The translations under genes were made by a program, and so were the position numbers. The notes beneath the pieces are model-generated. The model was given only the letters and a program-made list of their open reading frames with translations. It was not told where the DNA came from and did no database searches. Positions 1 to 9,791 of a stretch of DNA of 61,369 bases are shown here, piece after piece (the first letter of the stretch is position 1; each line of letters begins with the position of its first letter). Location: contig CACJHS010000004.1 in NCBI GenBank assembly GCA_902593235.1, positions 1 through 61,369 of the forward strand, written 5' to 3'. This DNA comes from an uncultured Pelagibacteraceae bacterium. GTDB lineage: Bacteria; Pseudomonadota; Alphaproteobacteria; Pelagibacterales; Pelagibacteraceae.

Positions 1-999
1 GGTAGTGCTGCCATTTTAATGGATGTTAATAATGGAAATATTTTATCACTAGTTTCTTTGCCAGATTTTAATCCAAATGAAAGACAAAATATTACAGATG
101 TAAATTATATTAACAGGGTAACTAAAGGAACATATGAACTCGGCTCTGTATTTAAAGCATTTACTTTTGCTAGCGCCTTAAATGAAAAGGTAATTAAACC
201 AGAGACTGAATTTTTAGATTTACCCAAATCAATTAAATGTGACAAATACAGAATAGGTGAGTATGACAATGAAATACCGTCAGATTTAACTGCAGAGCAA
301 ATTTTAGTTAGATCTGGAAATATAGGATCTGTCAGAATTGCTCAAAAAATTGGCCCAGAAAAATTTAAATTATTTTTAGAAAAAGTTGGCGTGTTAAGTG
401 ATATTGATTTTGATATTGAAGAAGTTGCTCCTCAAAAAAATTATGAATTTGGGAAATGTAGATTGGCTACAGCTTCTTTTGGACATGGAGTAGCGACTAC
501 AATTCTTCAATTGGCAAAAGGTTATGCAGTTTTATCAAATGGTGGTTATGAAATTAAGCCAACATTAATTTTTAAAGAAAATAATTTTAAGCAAAAAAAC
601 GAGAGAATATTAAACAGAGGTATTTCAGAACAAGTTGTTAAGGCTTTAAGAAAAATTGTAAATACTGAGGAAGGCACAGCTAAATTTGCAGATGTTCAAA
701 ATTATGAAGTTGCTGGAAAAACAGGAACTGCTGATCAACCTGAGGGAGGAGCATATTCTGAAGCAAAAATAAATACTTTTGCCTCCATTTTTCCCACTTC
801 AAATCCACAATTTGTTTTTGTCGTAATGTTGGATACTCCAAAAAAATCTAAAGATTATTATTATAAGTATAGACACCGAAAAGGAGGCTGGAAGGGTACA
901 CTTTATAATACTGCTGGCTGGACTTCAGTAGAGGTAGCTGGAAAAGTCATAGATAAAATCGGGCCTATTTTAGCCACAAAATATATAGAGGTTAATTAA
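1..999 (+). CDS. ftsI: Peptidoglycan D,D-transpeptidase FtsI (PBP3), 3' part only
   Basis: Division-specific penicillin-binding protein that cross-links septal peptidoglycan in the periplasm. The frame is open from base 1, so the N-terminal part, with the membrane anchor and dimerisation domain, lies outside the window. The ATG at 19 is internal and not the start. Counting from base 1, all three transpeptidase motifs are visible: SVFK at residues 49-52 (catalytic Ser49), SGN at 105-107 and KTGT at 240-243. The stop lies 2 bases before the murE-murF start, so it is the upstream member of the dcw operon. FtsI rather than a class A PBP or PBP2 is inferred from this position. Confidence 0.93.
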   Translation, partial: GSAAILMDVNNGNILSLVSLPDFNPNERQNITDVNYINRVTKGTYELGSVFKAFTFASALNEKVIKPETEFLDLPKSIKCDKYRIGEYDNEIPSDLTAEQILVRSGNIGSVRIAQKIGPEKFKLFLEKVGVLSDIDFDIEEVAPQKNYEFGKCRLATASFGHGVATTILQLAKGYAVLSNGGYEIKPTLIFKENNFKQKNERILNRGISEQVVKALRKIVNTEEGTAKFADVQNYEVAGKTGTADQPEGGAYSEAKINTFASIFPTSNPQFVFVVMLDTPKKSKDYYYKYRHRKGGWKGTLYNTAGWTSVEVAGKVIDKIGPILATKYIEVN

Positions 1000-1001
1000 T
1001 T

Positions 1002-3845
1002 ATGCTTCTAGGGAACTACTTTCATAACATAAATAAAAATTATAGGAATTTTTCCTTTTCAGGAATTTCATTTAATACGAAGAGTATTAAAAAAAATAAT
1101 ATTTTTTTTGCAATCAAAGGAAATTCTATTGATGGTAATAAATTTATTACTAAAGCAATTAAGAAAGGATCAAAAATTATTGTTACTGAAAAAAAAACAA
1201 ATCAATTACAAAATGGAATTTTGTATATTCATACAAAGAATGTAAGAAAATTATTAGCTGAAACTGCTTTTAAAATTTATAATAAAAAACCAAAAAATTT
1301 AATTGCAGTTACTGGTACTAACGGAAAATCATCGGTTGCAGATTTTTATTATCAAATATTAAAATTAAATAATAAAAAAGGTGCTTCAATTGGTACATTA
1401 GGTGTTAAATCAAAAAGTATTAATTTGAATTTATCTAATACAACAATAGATCCAATCAAATTGGCTAAAATATTAAGCAAGTTGAAAAATCAAAAAATAG
1501 AGAATGTAATTATGGAAGCCTCAAGCCATGGTTTAAAGCAAAATAGATTAGATGGTTTAAAGTTTAATTCAGGTATATTTACTAATCTATCCCAGGATCA
1601 TCTTGATTATCATAAAAATTTAAAAAACTATTTAAATGCAAAACTTTATTTATTTGAAAACCTAATCTCAAAAAGAGGAAATGTAATTACAGATCAATTA
1701 ATACCTGAGTTTAAAAACATAAGAAAAATTGCAATTAATAAGAAATTAAAATTGCATACACTTAATGATGGGAAAAATAATCTAGAGCTTTTATCTCATA
1801 ATTTTAAAGGAGAGGGTCAATTTCTTAAAATTAAATTGAATAGCTCAATAAGGAATATAAATTTAAATTTAATTGGAAAAATACAATTAAAAAATGTTTT
1901 GATGGCAATAATTGCAGCAAAATATAGCGGTATTAGTATAAATAAAATTTTAAATACAATTCCAAAATTAAAAACTGTTGAGGGAAGGTTTGAAAAAATT
2001 GGTAAAATTAAAAATCAATCAAAAGTAATTCTTGATTACGCTCATACGCCTGATGCTCTAAAAACTTGTCTTTTAAATCTTAGAGAACAATTTCCTAATA
2101 AAACAATCACAGTGTTATTCGGTTGTGGGGGAAATAGGGATCAAAATAAAAGATCAAAAATGGGGAAAGCAGCTAGTGATTTTGCAGATAGTATCATTCT
2201 TACAAATGATAATCCTAGATTTGAAAATCCTCAAAAAATAAGAAGTGATATAAAAAAGGGAATTAAAAAAAAGAGAATTATTGAAATATCTAATAGAGCA
2301 ATAGCAATAACACAAGCCATTCATAATTTGAACTCAGGGGATATTTTGTTGGTTGCTGGGAAAGGCCATGAGAAAACACAAGATATTGGAAATAAGAAAA
2401 TTTTCTTTTCAGACAGAAAGGTAATTCTCAATGCTATTAAGCATAAAAATAATAATTTATCAGATAATTTAAAATTAAATGTTGTTAAAGAGGCAGCTAA
2501 AATTAAAAAATTATCTGCTTCCATATCTTTAAAAACAGCAAGAATTAATTCTCAAGAAGTTACTAAAAATGATATTTTTTTTGCTATTAAGGGAAAAAAA
2601 AATGATGGTAATAAATTTGTTTCACAATCATTCAAAAAAAAAGCATCATTAGCTGTAGTGAATAAAATTCAAAAAAAATTTAATATAAATCGACAGATTA
2701 AAGTAAAAAATACTCTGAATTTCTTAATAAGTATTTCAAAAAATTTTAGAAAAAGTATTGATACAAATATTATAGCTATCACAGGCAGTTGTGGCAAAAC
2801 TACACTTAAAGAATTGTTGGGCAATGTATTAAGTAAAATTTCAAAAGTAAGTATTTCTCCAAAATCTTATAACAATAAATTTGGGGTTCCTTTAAGTCTT
2901 TTTAATTTAAAACAAAATGATGAATTTGGAATTTTAGAAATTGGAATGGATAAAAAAGGAGAAATTGACTATTTGTCTAAAATTATAAAACCAGATGTTG
3001 GTGTGATAACAAATATAAATTATGCACATGCTAAAAATTTTAAAAATATTAAACAAATTGCTTTGGCAAAATCTGAAATTATTAACAACATAAAGCCTAA
3101 TGGTTATGCTGTATTAAATGCAGACGACAGTTTTTTTCAATTACATAAAAAAATTGCCAAAAAAAAGAAAATTAAAGTAATTTCTTTTGGTATTAAAAGT
3201 CAGAAATCAGACATTAAATTAAATAATATACAGCCTTTCGGAAAAAATTTTAGAATTAATATTAGATTAAATAATAAAAAAAAGTATTTTGTATTATCTA
3301 ACGATTTTCAAAACAATATATCCAACACACTTTCTGCTTTAGCAGTTATCAGTATTTATAAAAATATATTTAAACTTAATGAAAATATTTTTCTCAATTT
3401 TAAAATTCCTGCAGGAAGAGGAGACCATTCTCTAGTAAAAATTGATAATAAAAAAATTAATTTAATTGATCAAAGTTATAATTCAAATCCTCTATCATTA
3501 AAATCAGCAATAAAAAATTTTGATAAAATAAGCTCAAAAAAATCAAATAAATATCTACTAATTGGTGACATGTTAGAGCTCGGTAGACATTCTAAAAAAC
3601 TTCATCAATCTATTGCTCCAATAATTAATCAAACTAAGATAGATAAGGTATTTGTTAAAGGTAAAATGGCATCTATAATATTTGCAGGCATCTCAAAAGC
3701 CAAAAAAGGCAGGATTTTATTAAACAAATCTGAAATTATTGAATTGATTAGAAAAGACTTAAATAATAATGATTATTTAATGATTAAGGCCTCACTTGCG
3801 ACAGGATTTAACGACATAGTAAAAGATCTGAAAGGATTCAATTAA
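1002..3845 (+). CDS. murEF: Fused MurE-MurF: UDP-MurNAc-tripeptide ligase and D-Ala-D-Ala adding ligase
   Basis: One uninterrupted 947-residue frame covering two successive cytoplasmic Mur ligases. Residues 1 to about 480 are MurE, adding the third peptide residue: P-loop TGTNGKS at 104-110, EASSHGL, DYAHTPDAL, and DNPR at 403-406, the motif associated with meso-diaminopimelate. Residues about 490-947 are MurF, adding D-Ala-D-Ala: a second N-terminal domain with NDIFFAIKG and a second P-loop TGSCGKTT at 594-601. The two N-terminal domains visibly resemble each other (NNIFFAIKG and NDIFFAIKG). In most bacteria these are separate genes of about 450-500 codons each. The stop touches the mraY start. 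Confidence 0.93.
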   Translation: MLLGNYFHNINKNYRNFSFSGISFNTKSIKKNNIFFAIKGNSIDGNKFITKAIKKGSKIIVTEKKTNQLQNGILYIHTKNVRKLLAETAFKIYNKKPKNLIAVTGTNGKSSVADFYYQILKLNNKKGASIGTLGVKSKSINLNLSNTTIDPIKLAKILSKLKNQKIENVIMEASSHGLKQNRLDGLKFNSGIFTNLSQDHLDYHKNLKNYLNAKLYLFENLISKRGNVITDQLIPEFKNIRKIAINKKLKLHTLNDGKNNLELLSHNFKGEGQFLKIKLNSSIRNINLNLIGKIQLKNVLMAIIAAKYSGISINKILNTIPKLKTVEGRFEKIGKIKNQSKVILDYAHTPDALKTCLLNLREQFPNKTITVLFGCGGNRDQNKRSKMGKAASDFADSIILTNDNPRFENPQKIRSDIKKGIKKKRIIEISNRAIAITQAIHNLNSGDILLVAGKGHEKTQDIGNKKIFFSDRKVILNAIKHKNNNLSDNLKLNVVKEAAKIKKLSASISLKTARINSQEVTKNDIFFAIKGKKNDGNKFVSQSFKKKASLAVVNKIQKKFNINRQIKVKNTLNFLISISKNFRKSIDTNIIAITGSCGKTTLKELLGNVLSKISKVSISPKSYNNKFGVPLSLFNLKQNDEFGILEIGMDKKGEIDYLSKIIKPDVGVITNINYAHAKNFKNIKQIALAKSEIINNIKPNGYAVLNADDSFFQLHKKIAKKKKIKVISFGIKSQKSDIKLNNIQPFGKNFRINIRLNNKKKYFVLSNDFQNNISNTLSALAVISIYKNIFKLNENIFLNFKIPAGRGDHSLVKIDNKKINLIDQSYNSNPLSLKSAIKNFDKISSKKSNKYLLIGDMLELGRHSKKLHQSIAPIINQTKIDKVFVKGKMASIIFAGISKAKKGRILLNKSEIIELIRKDLNNNDYLMIKASLATGFNDIVKDLKGFN

Positions 3846-4931
3846 ATGCTTTATCAATTTTTATTAAATTTTGTTGATACTTTTAGTTTTTTAAATGTAT
3901 TTAAATATTTAACGTTTAGAACAGGTTTATCCTTTTTCACTTCATTAGTTATTGTACTGATTATCGGAGGTCCTTTTATTAAATTTTTTTCAAAACAAAA
4001 AATTTTAAATCCAATTCGGGACGATGGACCTGAAGATCATATAGTTAAAAAAATTGGTACACCAACAATGGGAGGTTTGATAATTTTATTTGGCTTAATG
4101 GTATCAGTAATATTTTGGGCAGATTTATCAAATATTAATATTTTATTTTGTATCTATATAGCAATTACTTTTGGTTTATTGGGAGCATATGATGACTTTA
4201 AGAAAATTAAATATAGCAACTCATCAGGAATATCTTCTAAGTTTAAAATAAGTTCACAAATATTATTAGCAATTATTGGTGTAAGTTTTTTTGTTTATTT
4301 AAACGAATATCAAGATTTAAATAATTTATATTTTCCATTCTTTAAAAATTTAATGATAAACCTTGGATGGTTTTTTATACCATTTGCAATATTCGTAATT
4401 ATCGGTTCGTCAAATGCTGTTAACCTTACGGATGGATTAGATGGTCTAGCAACTGTGCCTGTAATATTAGTTGCAGCATGTTTTGCTTTTATAAGTTATG
4501 TTACTGGAAACATCGTATTTTCGAATTATTTACAAATTCCCTACATAGAAGGAACTGGTGAAGTATCAATTTTTTGTGGTGCAATTATTGGCTCTTGTTT
4601 AGGTTTCCTATGGTTTAATGCTCCACCTGCTAAAATTTTTATGGGTGATACAGGATCATTATCTTTAGGAGGATCTTTAGGCGCTGTAGGAATTATTACA
4701 AAGCATGAAATTGTTTTGGCAATTACCGGCGGACTTTTTGTATTAGAGGCAGTTTCAGTAATGGTTCAAGTAATATCTTTTAAACTTACAGGAAAAAGAA
4801 TTTTTAAAATGGCACCTATTCACCATCATTTTGAGAAAAAAGGATGGCCAGAGTCTACAGTTGTAATTAGGTTTTGGATTATCTCTATCATCCTGGCAAT
4901 GATTGGTTTAGCTACCTTAAAATTAAGATAA
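3846..4931 (+). CDS. mraY: Phospho-N-acetylmuramoyl-pentapeptide transferase MraY
   Basis: Integral membrane enzyme that transfers phospho-MurNAc-pentapeptide to undecaprenyl phosphate, giving lipid I. The 361 residues match the usual family length and form about ten hydrophobic segments. Signatures include NLTDGLDGLA (Asp-rich metal and substrate loop), FMGDTGSLSLGG and the His-rich loop HHHFEKKGWPE. The start codon follows the murE-murF stop directly and the stop overlaps the murD ATG by one base (TAATG), so translation is probably coupled. Confidence 0.97.
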   Translation: MLYQFLLNFVDTFSFLNVFKYLTFRTGLSFFTSLVIVLIIGGPFIKFFSKQKILNPIRDDGPEDHIVKKIGTPTMGGLIILFGLMVSVIFWADLSNINILFCIYIAITFGLLGAYDDFKKIKYSNSSGISSKFKISSQILLAIIGVSFFVYLNEYQDLNNLYFPFFKNLMINLGWFFIPFAIFVIIGSSNAVNLTDGLDGLATVPVILVAACFAFISYVTGNIVFSNYLQIPYIEGTGEVSIFCGAIIGSCLGFLWFNAPPAKIFMGDTGSLSLGGSLGAVGIITKHEIVLAITGGLFVLEAVSVMVQVISFKLTGKRIFKMAPIHHHFEKKGWPESTVVIRFWIISIILAMIGLATLKLR

Positions 4932-6229
4932 TGAAATTATTTAATAATATTTTTTTAGAAAAAAAAATATTAATTTATGGTTTAGGAAAGAGTGGCATTT
5001 CATCTTATAAGTTTTTAAAAAATAAGTCTGATGTATATTTGTTTGATGACAATCAAAAGATTAAATTAAAACTTAAAAAAAAAATAATTAAGTTCGAGCA
5101 AATTCAAAAAATAAATTTTGATAGAATTATTATTAGTCCCGGAATTGATATTTCAAAATGTAAATTATCGAATTTTTTAAAGAAAAATTCTAAAAAAATT
5201 CATACCGACCTTGATGTTTTGTTTTCATTTTATAACAATGAAAGTATTACGATTACTGGAACTAACGGTAAATCTACAACTGCTAAAATTTTACATGATT
5301 CTTTAATTGATCAAAAAAGAGACTCAAGACTTATTGGGAATATTGGTAATCCAGCATTATCAGAAAAGAATATTACAAAAAAAACAATCTTTGTTATAGA
5401 GGCTTCTTCTTATCAACTAGATTACAGTAGCGTATTTAGATCAAAACATGCTGTAATTTTAAACATAACTGCAGACCACATAGAGAGACATAAAAGTTTA
5501 AAAAATTATGTAAATGCAAAATTTAAATTATTAAAATCTCAAATAAGAGGATCTCTTGCATACGTAAAAAAAGAGGATGAACTAATAACTAAAAAATTAA
5601 CTAAAAATAAATATAGTTCAAAAATCTACAGAGTACAGACTTCAAGTATAGATAAAAAGTTTAATAAAATTACCAATAAATATTTTTTATCTGATGGCAA
5701 TAAAGAAAATTTATCATTTATATTTAAAATTGCTCCAAAATTAAAACTTAATTACAAAAAATTAATTCAAACCATTAATAAATTTAAAGGTCTAGATTTC
5801 AGACAACAAATTATATTTGATAAAAAAAATCTCACAATAATTAACGATTCTAAATCTACAAGCTTTGCTTCCTCGGAAAATATATTAAAAAATTTAAATG
5901 ATACATATTGGATCTTGGGAGGAATTCCAAAAAAAGGAGATAAATTTAAACTATCAAAAATAAAGAATAAAAATATCAAAGCTTATATTTTTGGATCACA
6001 TCATAGAAAATTTATAAGAATTTTAAAGAATAGATTAAAAATTAAAAATTTTAAAAATTTACAGGAAACTCTTAAAGTTATTTTTTCAGAAATTAATATT
6101 CAACAATCTAAAAAAAATATTATTTTTTTCAGTCCAGCTGGAGCTTCATTTGATAGTTTCAAAAATTTTGAAGATAGAGGGCATTATTTTAATCAGATAA
6201 TTAAAAAGTATATAAATGCAAAGCGATAG
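4931..6229 (+). CDS. murD: UDP-N-acetylmuramoylalanine--D-glutamate ligase MurD
   Basis: Cytoplasmic Mur ligase adding D-glutamate to UDP-MurNAc-L-Ala. The ATG at 4931 is chosen over an upstream in-frame ATG at 4874 because it gives a normal N-terminus (MKLFNNIF, then a nucleotide-binding-like YGLGKSG at 16-22) and the tight TAATG junction with mraY. The longer frame would add 19 residues translated from mraY sequence. The 432-residue product has the P-loop GTNGKSTT at 110-117 and the domain 3 segment INDSKSTS. It is very Lys/Asn rich, as expected in an AT-rich genome. Confidence 0.95.
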   Translation: MKLFNNIFLEKKILIYGLGKSGISSYKFLKNKSDVYLFDDNQKIKLKLKKKIIKFEQIQKINFDRIIISPGIDISKCKLSNFLKKNSKKIHTDLDVLFSFYNNESITITGTNGKSTTAKILHDSLIDQKRDSRLIGNIGNPALSEKNITKKTIFVIEASSYQLDYSSVFRSKHAVILNITADHIERHKSLKNYVNAKFKLLKSQIRGSLAYVKKEDELITKKLTKNKYSSKIYRVQTSSIDKKFNKITNKYFLSDGNKENLSFIFKIAPKLKLNYKKLIQTINKFKGLDFRQQIIFDKKNLTIINDSKSTSFASSENILKNLNDTYWILGGIPKKGDKFKLSKIKNKNIKAYIFGSHHRKFIRILKNRLKIKNFKNLQETLKVIFSEINIQQSKKNIIFFSPAGASFDSFKNFEDRGHYFNQIIKKYINAKR

Positions 6230-7337
6230 TATTGTTTACAAATTTTATTATCTGTGGTGGAAAAACATAGATAAATCTATTTTTTTACTAATAAGTTTAT
6301 TATTTATTATTGGATTATTTTTTTCTTTAGTTTCAACTTCTCTAATAGCTTCTGATAAGTTAGATACCAACAGTTATTTCTTCTTTTTTAAACATTTGAT
6401 TTATGTGTTGATTGGAATATTTCTAATTTATATATTTTCCTTATTAACTTTAGATCAATTATATAAATACTCTATTATTCTTTTTTTTATTTCACTTATT
6501 GCTTTATTTTTAGTTCCATTCATTGGTGTTGAAGTTAAAGGTTCTAAAAGATGGATAGACTTATTTTTCTTACCAAGATTTCAGCCCATAGAAGTCCTAA
6601 AACCATTTTTGATAATAATTTTAGCAACTATTCTATGTGATATTAAATCAAATATTTTATTTAAGTATTTGATATCTATTTTTGTGATATCTGTCATTTC
6701 TTTACTGTTAATCGCTCAACCAGATATCGGCCAAACTTTATTAGTGGTATTTTGTTGGGCAGTTCTAATTTTCACATCAGGAATTAATATATATATTCTT
6801 TTAGCAATATTTATTGCTGGTGCGTCTTTGCTTACTTATCTTATTATTTATGTTCCAAAGTTTGATTATATCCAGGGACGTATTTTTTCATTTTTTAATA
6901 GAGAAATAGGTACTCATAACTTCCAATCTGATAAAGCAATAGAGTCAATCACAAGTGGAGGTTTTTTTGGAAAGGGCATAGGTGAAGGAGTTCTTAAAAA
7001 TAGAGTTCCTGAAGCCCATACTGACTATATTATTTCAGTGATTTCTGAAGAGTTTGGTGTTGTTGCCATAATGTTAATATTATTATTGTTTTTGGTCTTA
7101 ATTTATATGGTTTTTAAAAAAATAAGTTTTGAAACAAATGATAAAGCCAAACTTATTTTAATTGGATCTGTTAGTTTGATTTTAATGCAAGCTACTATTC
7201 ATATTGGAGTGAATATAAGATTATTTCCAACCACTGGAATGACTTTACCTTTTTTAAGTTATGGAGGCTCATCAATAATAAGCACATCAATATTAGCCGG
7301 GATAATTTTAAATTTAACAAAAAGAAAAATAAGCTAA
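6216..7337 (+). CDS. ftsW: Lipid II polymerase / division protein FtsW
   Basis: SEDS-family polytopic membrane glycosyltransferase working with FtsI at the septum. The 373 residues form about ten hydrophobic helices. Family signatures are KGSKRWIDL (about residue 108), QPDIGQTLL, EAHTDYIISVISEEFG and the terminal LSYGGSSIIS segment. The ATG lies inside the murD tail (14-base overlap). Position between murD and murG is canonical for ftsW and favours it over rodA. Confidence 0.95.
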   Translation: MQSDSIVYKFYYLWWKNIDKSIFLLISLLFIIGLFFSLVSTSLIASDKLDTNSYFFFFKHLIYVLIGIFLIYIFSLLTLDQLYKYSIILFFISLIALFLVPFIGVEVKGSKRWIDLFFLPRFQPIEVLKPFLIIILATILCDIKSNILFKYLISIFVISVISLLLIAQPDIGQTLLVVFCWAVLIFTSGINIYILLAIFIAGASLLTYLIIYVPKFDYIQGRIFSFFNREIGTHNFQSDKAIESITSGGFFGKGIGEGVLKNRVPEAHTDYIISVISEEFGVVAIMLILLLFLVLIYMVFKKISFETNDKAKLILIGSVSLILMQATIHIGVNIRLFPTTGMTLPFLSYGGSSIISTSILAGIILNLTKRKIS

Positions 7338-7339
7338 GT

Positions 7340-8404
7340 ATGACAAAAAAAGTTTTAATATCCACTGGTGGTTCTGGAGGTCATGTGATACCAGCAATTA
7401 CAATTTATAATCATTTAAAAAATACTCATGAAATTTTGATTTCTACTGATGTAAGGGGCCTTGCTTATTTAGATAAGAAATATAACACAGTGGTTATCAA
7501 TACACCAAAATTAAATAATTTATTTTTATTTCCTTTTTCATTTATAAAAATTTTATTTTTAACTATTAAATCTTTTTTTATTTTAAAAGAAAAAAGTATT
7601 TCAATTTTAATTTCTACAGGTGGTTATATGTCTTTACCATTATGTTTAGCAGCAAAAATATTAGGTATTAAAATTTTTTTAATTGAACCAAATATGGTTC
7701 TTGGAAGAGCAAATAAATTTTTTTTAAATTTTTCAAGAAAATTACTATGTTATTCAAAGAATTTAATTAATCTACCGCCAGGAATAAATCACAAATTAAC
7801 TAGTATTAAACCTTTAATACGAAAAGAATATTATGAAACGAGTGCCCATCAAAAACAGGATAATTTATTCACAATTTTAATCATAGGAGGTAGCCAGGGT
7901 GCAAAAATTTTTGATAAGCTTTTAAATAAAGTTTTTTTGAGTGTAGCAAAACAAGTATCTATAAAAATTATTCATCAAACAAGCGAGAAAAATGTAAATT
8001 TTTTAAAAGATTTTTATTTTAAAAATAATATTGAAAGTAGAGTTTTTAGTTTTGATCATAATCTTAATGAAGTTTTAAAACAAGGAGACTTATGTATAAC
8101 AAGAGCGGGAGCATCTAGTTTAGCTGAACTATCGTTCTTAAATATTCCATTTATAGCAATACCACTACCATCATCAAAAGATAATCATCAATATGAAAAT
8201 GCAAAATATTATGAGGAACAGGATTGTTGCTGGATAATTGATCAAAAAAATTTTGATGATCAAAAATTTGAGAAATTTTTGCTAAAATTGACAAATAAAA
8301 GTCACGATTACATTACAAAAAAAAATAATTTACTGAAATTAAATTATCAAAATACTTGGAATAATGTTAATCAAAAAATAATAAAAATTATTAATGAAAA
8401 TTAA
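7340..8404 (+). CDS. murG: UDP-GlcNAc:lipid I N-acetylglucosaminyltransferase MurG
   Basis: Peripheral membrane GT28 enzyme that converts lipid I to lipid II. Diagnostic features in 354 residues are the Gly-rich N-terminal loop STGGSGGHV at 8-16, the second Gly-rich loop IGGSQGAK, and the UDP-GlcNAc-binding segment ITRAGASSLAEL. The start is 2 bases after the ftsW stop, and the 3' end overlaps murC by 11 bases. Length is normal for the family. Confidence 0.97.
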   Translation: MTKKVLISTGGSGGHVIPAITIYNHLKNTHEILISTDVRGLAYLDKKYNTVVINTPKLNNLFLFPFSFIKILFLTIKSFFILKEKSISILISTGGYMSLPLCLAAKILGIKIFLIEPNMVLGRANKFFLNFSRKLLCYSKNLINLPPGINHKLTSIKPLIRKEYYETSAHQKQDNLFTILIIGGSQGAKIFDKLLNKVFLSVAKQVSIKIIHQTSEKNVNFLKDFYFKNNIESRVFSFDHNLNEVLKQGDLCITRAGASSLAELSFLNIPFIAIPLPSSKDNHQYENAKYYEEQDCCWIIDQKNFDDQKFEKFLLKLTNKSHDYITKKNNLLKLNYQNTWNNVNQKIIKIINEN

Positions 8405-9791
8405 ATTAGCAAAATCAGAACTGATACATTTCGTTGGAATAGGTGGAATAGGTATGAGCGGTCTAGCATTAATAATGAAGGGTAAAGGTTTTAAAGTTCA
8501 AGGAAGCGATATTTCAAATAATAAAAATATTGAAAGATTAAGAAAAGAAAAAATAAAAGTTTTTATTGGACATAAGAAACAAAACATAGAAAAGGGAACT
8601 ATCCTGGTCATATCTTCAGCTATTAAAAAAAATAATCCCGAGCTCGCTGCGGCTAAAAAAAAACAATTGCCCATTTATAAAAGAGGAGAGATGCTAGCTA
8701 ATATTGTTTCTTTAACAAAAAATATTGTGGTAGTTGGATCACACGGTAAAACCACTACAACATCTTTGATAGCATCAATATTTCAAGAAACAAAGATTGA
8801 TCCAACAATAATCAATGGCGGAGTAATAAATTCAATTAATAACTCTGCAAAGCTAGGCAAAAGCGATTGGTCTATATTAGAGGCAGATGAGTCAGATGGA
8901 AGTTTTGTTTTCATACCTCCAACATATTCAATCATCACTAATATAGATCGAGAGCATATGGATTATTATGGCACTATGGAAAAATTAAATAAGTATTTTG
9001 AAAATTTTGTAAATAAGGTTCCTTCATTTGGAAAATCATTTATTTGTTTAGATGATAAAAATAACAAAAATTTAATTAAAAATATCAAAAACAAAAACTT
9101 TTATACATATGGCCTAGATACAAAATCAAATTTTTGTATTAAAAATATAAAACAATTTAAAGAGTATTCTGAGTTTGACTTGAACATAAAATTACCTAAT
9201 AAAAAAAATCAAGTAATTAAAAAATTTAAAATTCCTTTATTAGGAAGACATAATATTAAGAATTCTGTAGCTGCAGCAGCACTAGCGTTAACAGTAGGTC
9301 TTCCAATTAAAAATATTAAAAAAGGACTTAAAAATTTTAAAGGAGTTCAAAGAAGATTTAATAAAATTTTCAATTTTAATAATGTAGATTTTTATGATGA
9401 TTATGCCCACCATCCTACTGAAATAAAAGAAGTTCTGGATGGTGTAAAAAAAGTTTATAAAGACTATGAAAAAATATGTATTTTTCAACCACACAGAATA
9501 TCAAGATTAAAAGATTTAAAAAAAGAATTTAGTTTTGCCTTTAAAAATGCAAACAAAGTAATTTTGTTTCCAATTTATACTGCAGGAGAAAAATTAAAGC
9601 TTGGATTTAGTTATACAAATTTTGCGAAAGAAATAATTAAAAATTCAAAAGTCCAGCTATTTTTGGTAGATGACAAATTTCAATTAGCAAAATTTATTAA
9701 AGCAAATATATATGGAAAAAAAATTGTTATAGGAATGGGTGCAGGCACTATCTCAAGTTGGATGCGAGAATTACCTAAATTATTGTCATGA
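8394..9791 (+). CDS. murC: UDP-N-acetylmuramate--L-alanine ligase MurC
   Basis: First amino acid-adding Mur ligase. N-terminal Rossmann loop FVGIGGIGMSG at 13-23, ATP P-loop GSHGKTTT at 115-122, EADESDGSF in the central domain, and DDYAHHPTEI, the MurC-specific C-terminal motif. The 465-residue length is normal. The stop overlaps the murB start as ATGA, suggesting coupled translation. Confidence 0.97.
   Translation: MKIKLAKSELIHFVGIGGIGMSGLALIMKGKGFKVQGSDISNNKNIERLRKEKIKVFIGHKKQNIEKGTILVISSAIKKNNPELAAAKKKQLPIYKRGEMLANIVSLTKNIVVVGSHGKTTTTSLIASIFQETKIDPTIINGGVINSINNSAKLGKSDWSILEADESDGSFVFIPPTYSIITNIDREHMDYYGTMEKLNKYFENFVNKVPSFGKSFICLDDKNNKNLIKNIKNKNFYTYGLDTKSNFCIKNIKQFKEYSEFDLNIKLPNKKNQVIKKFKIPLLGRHNIKNSVAAAALALTVGLPIKNIKKGLKNFKGVQRRFNKIFNFNNVDFYDDYAHHPTEIKEVLDGVKKVYKDYEKICIFQPHRISRLKDLKKEFSFAFKNANKVILFPIYTAGEKLKLGFSYTNFAKEIIKNSKVQLFLVDDKFQLAKFIKANIYGKKIVIGMGAGTISSWMRELPKLLS

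Noticed and set aside
2321..2524. Open frames on the antisense strand of long plus-strand genes (also within murC, murB, ureC, alaS and others)
   Set aside because: They have no recognisable motifs, no ribosome binding sites, and lie fully inside well-supported genes. They are composition shadows.
4874..4930. Longer N-terminus for murD starting at 4874
   Set aside because: These 19 codons are an out-of-frame read of the mraY end. The ATG at 4931 gives the normal MurD N-terminus and a TAATG junction.
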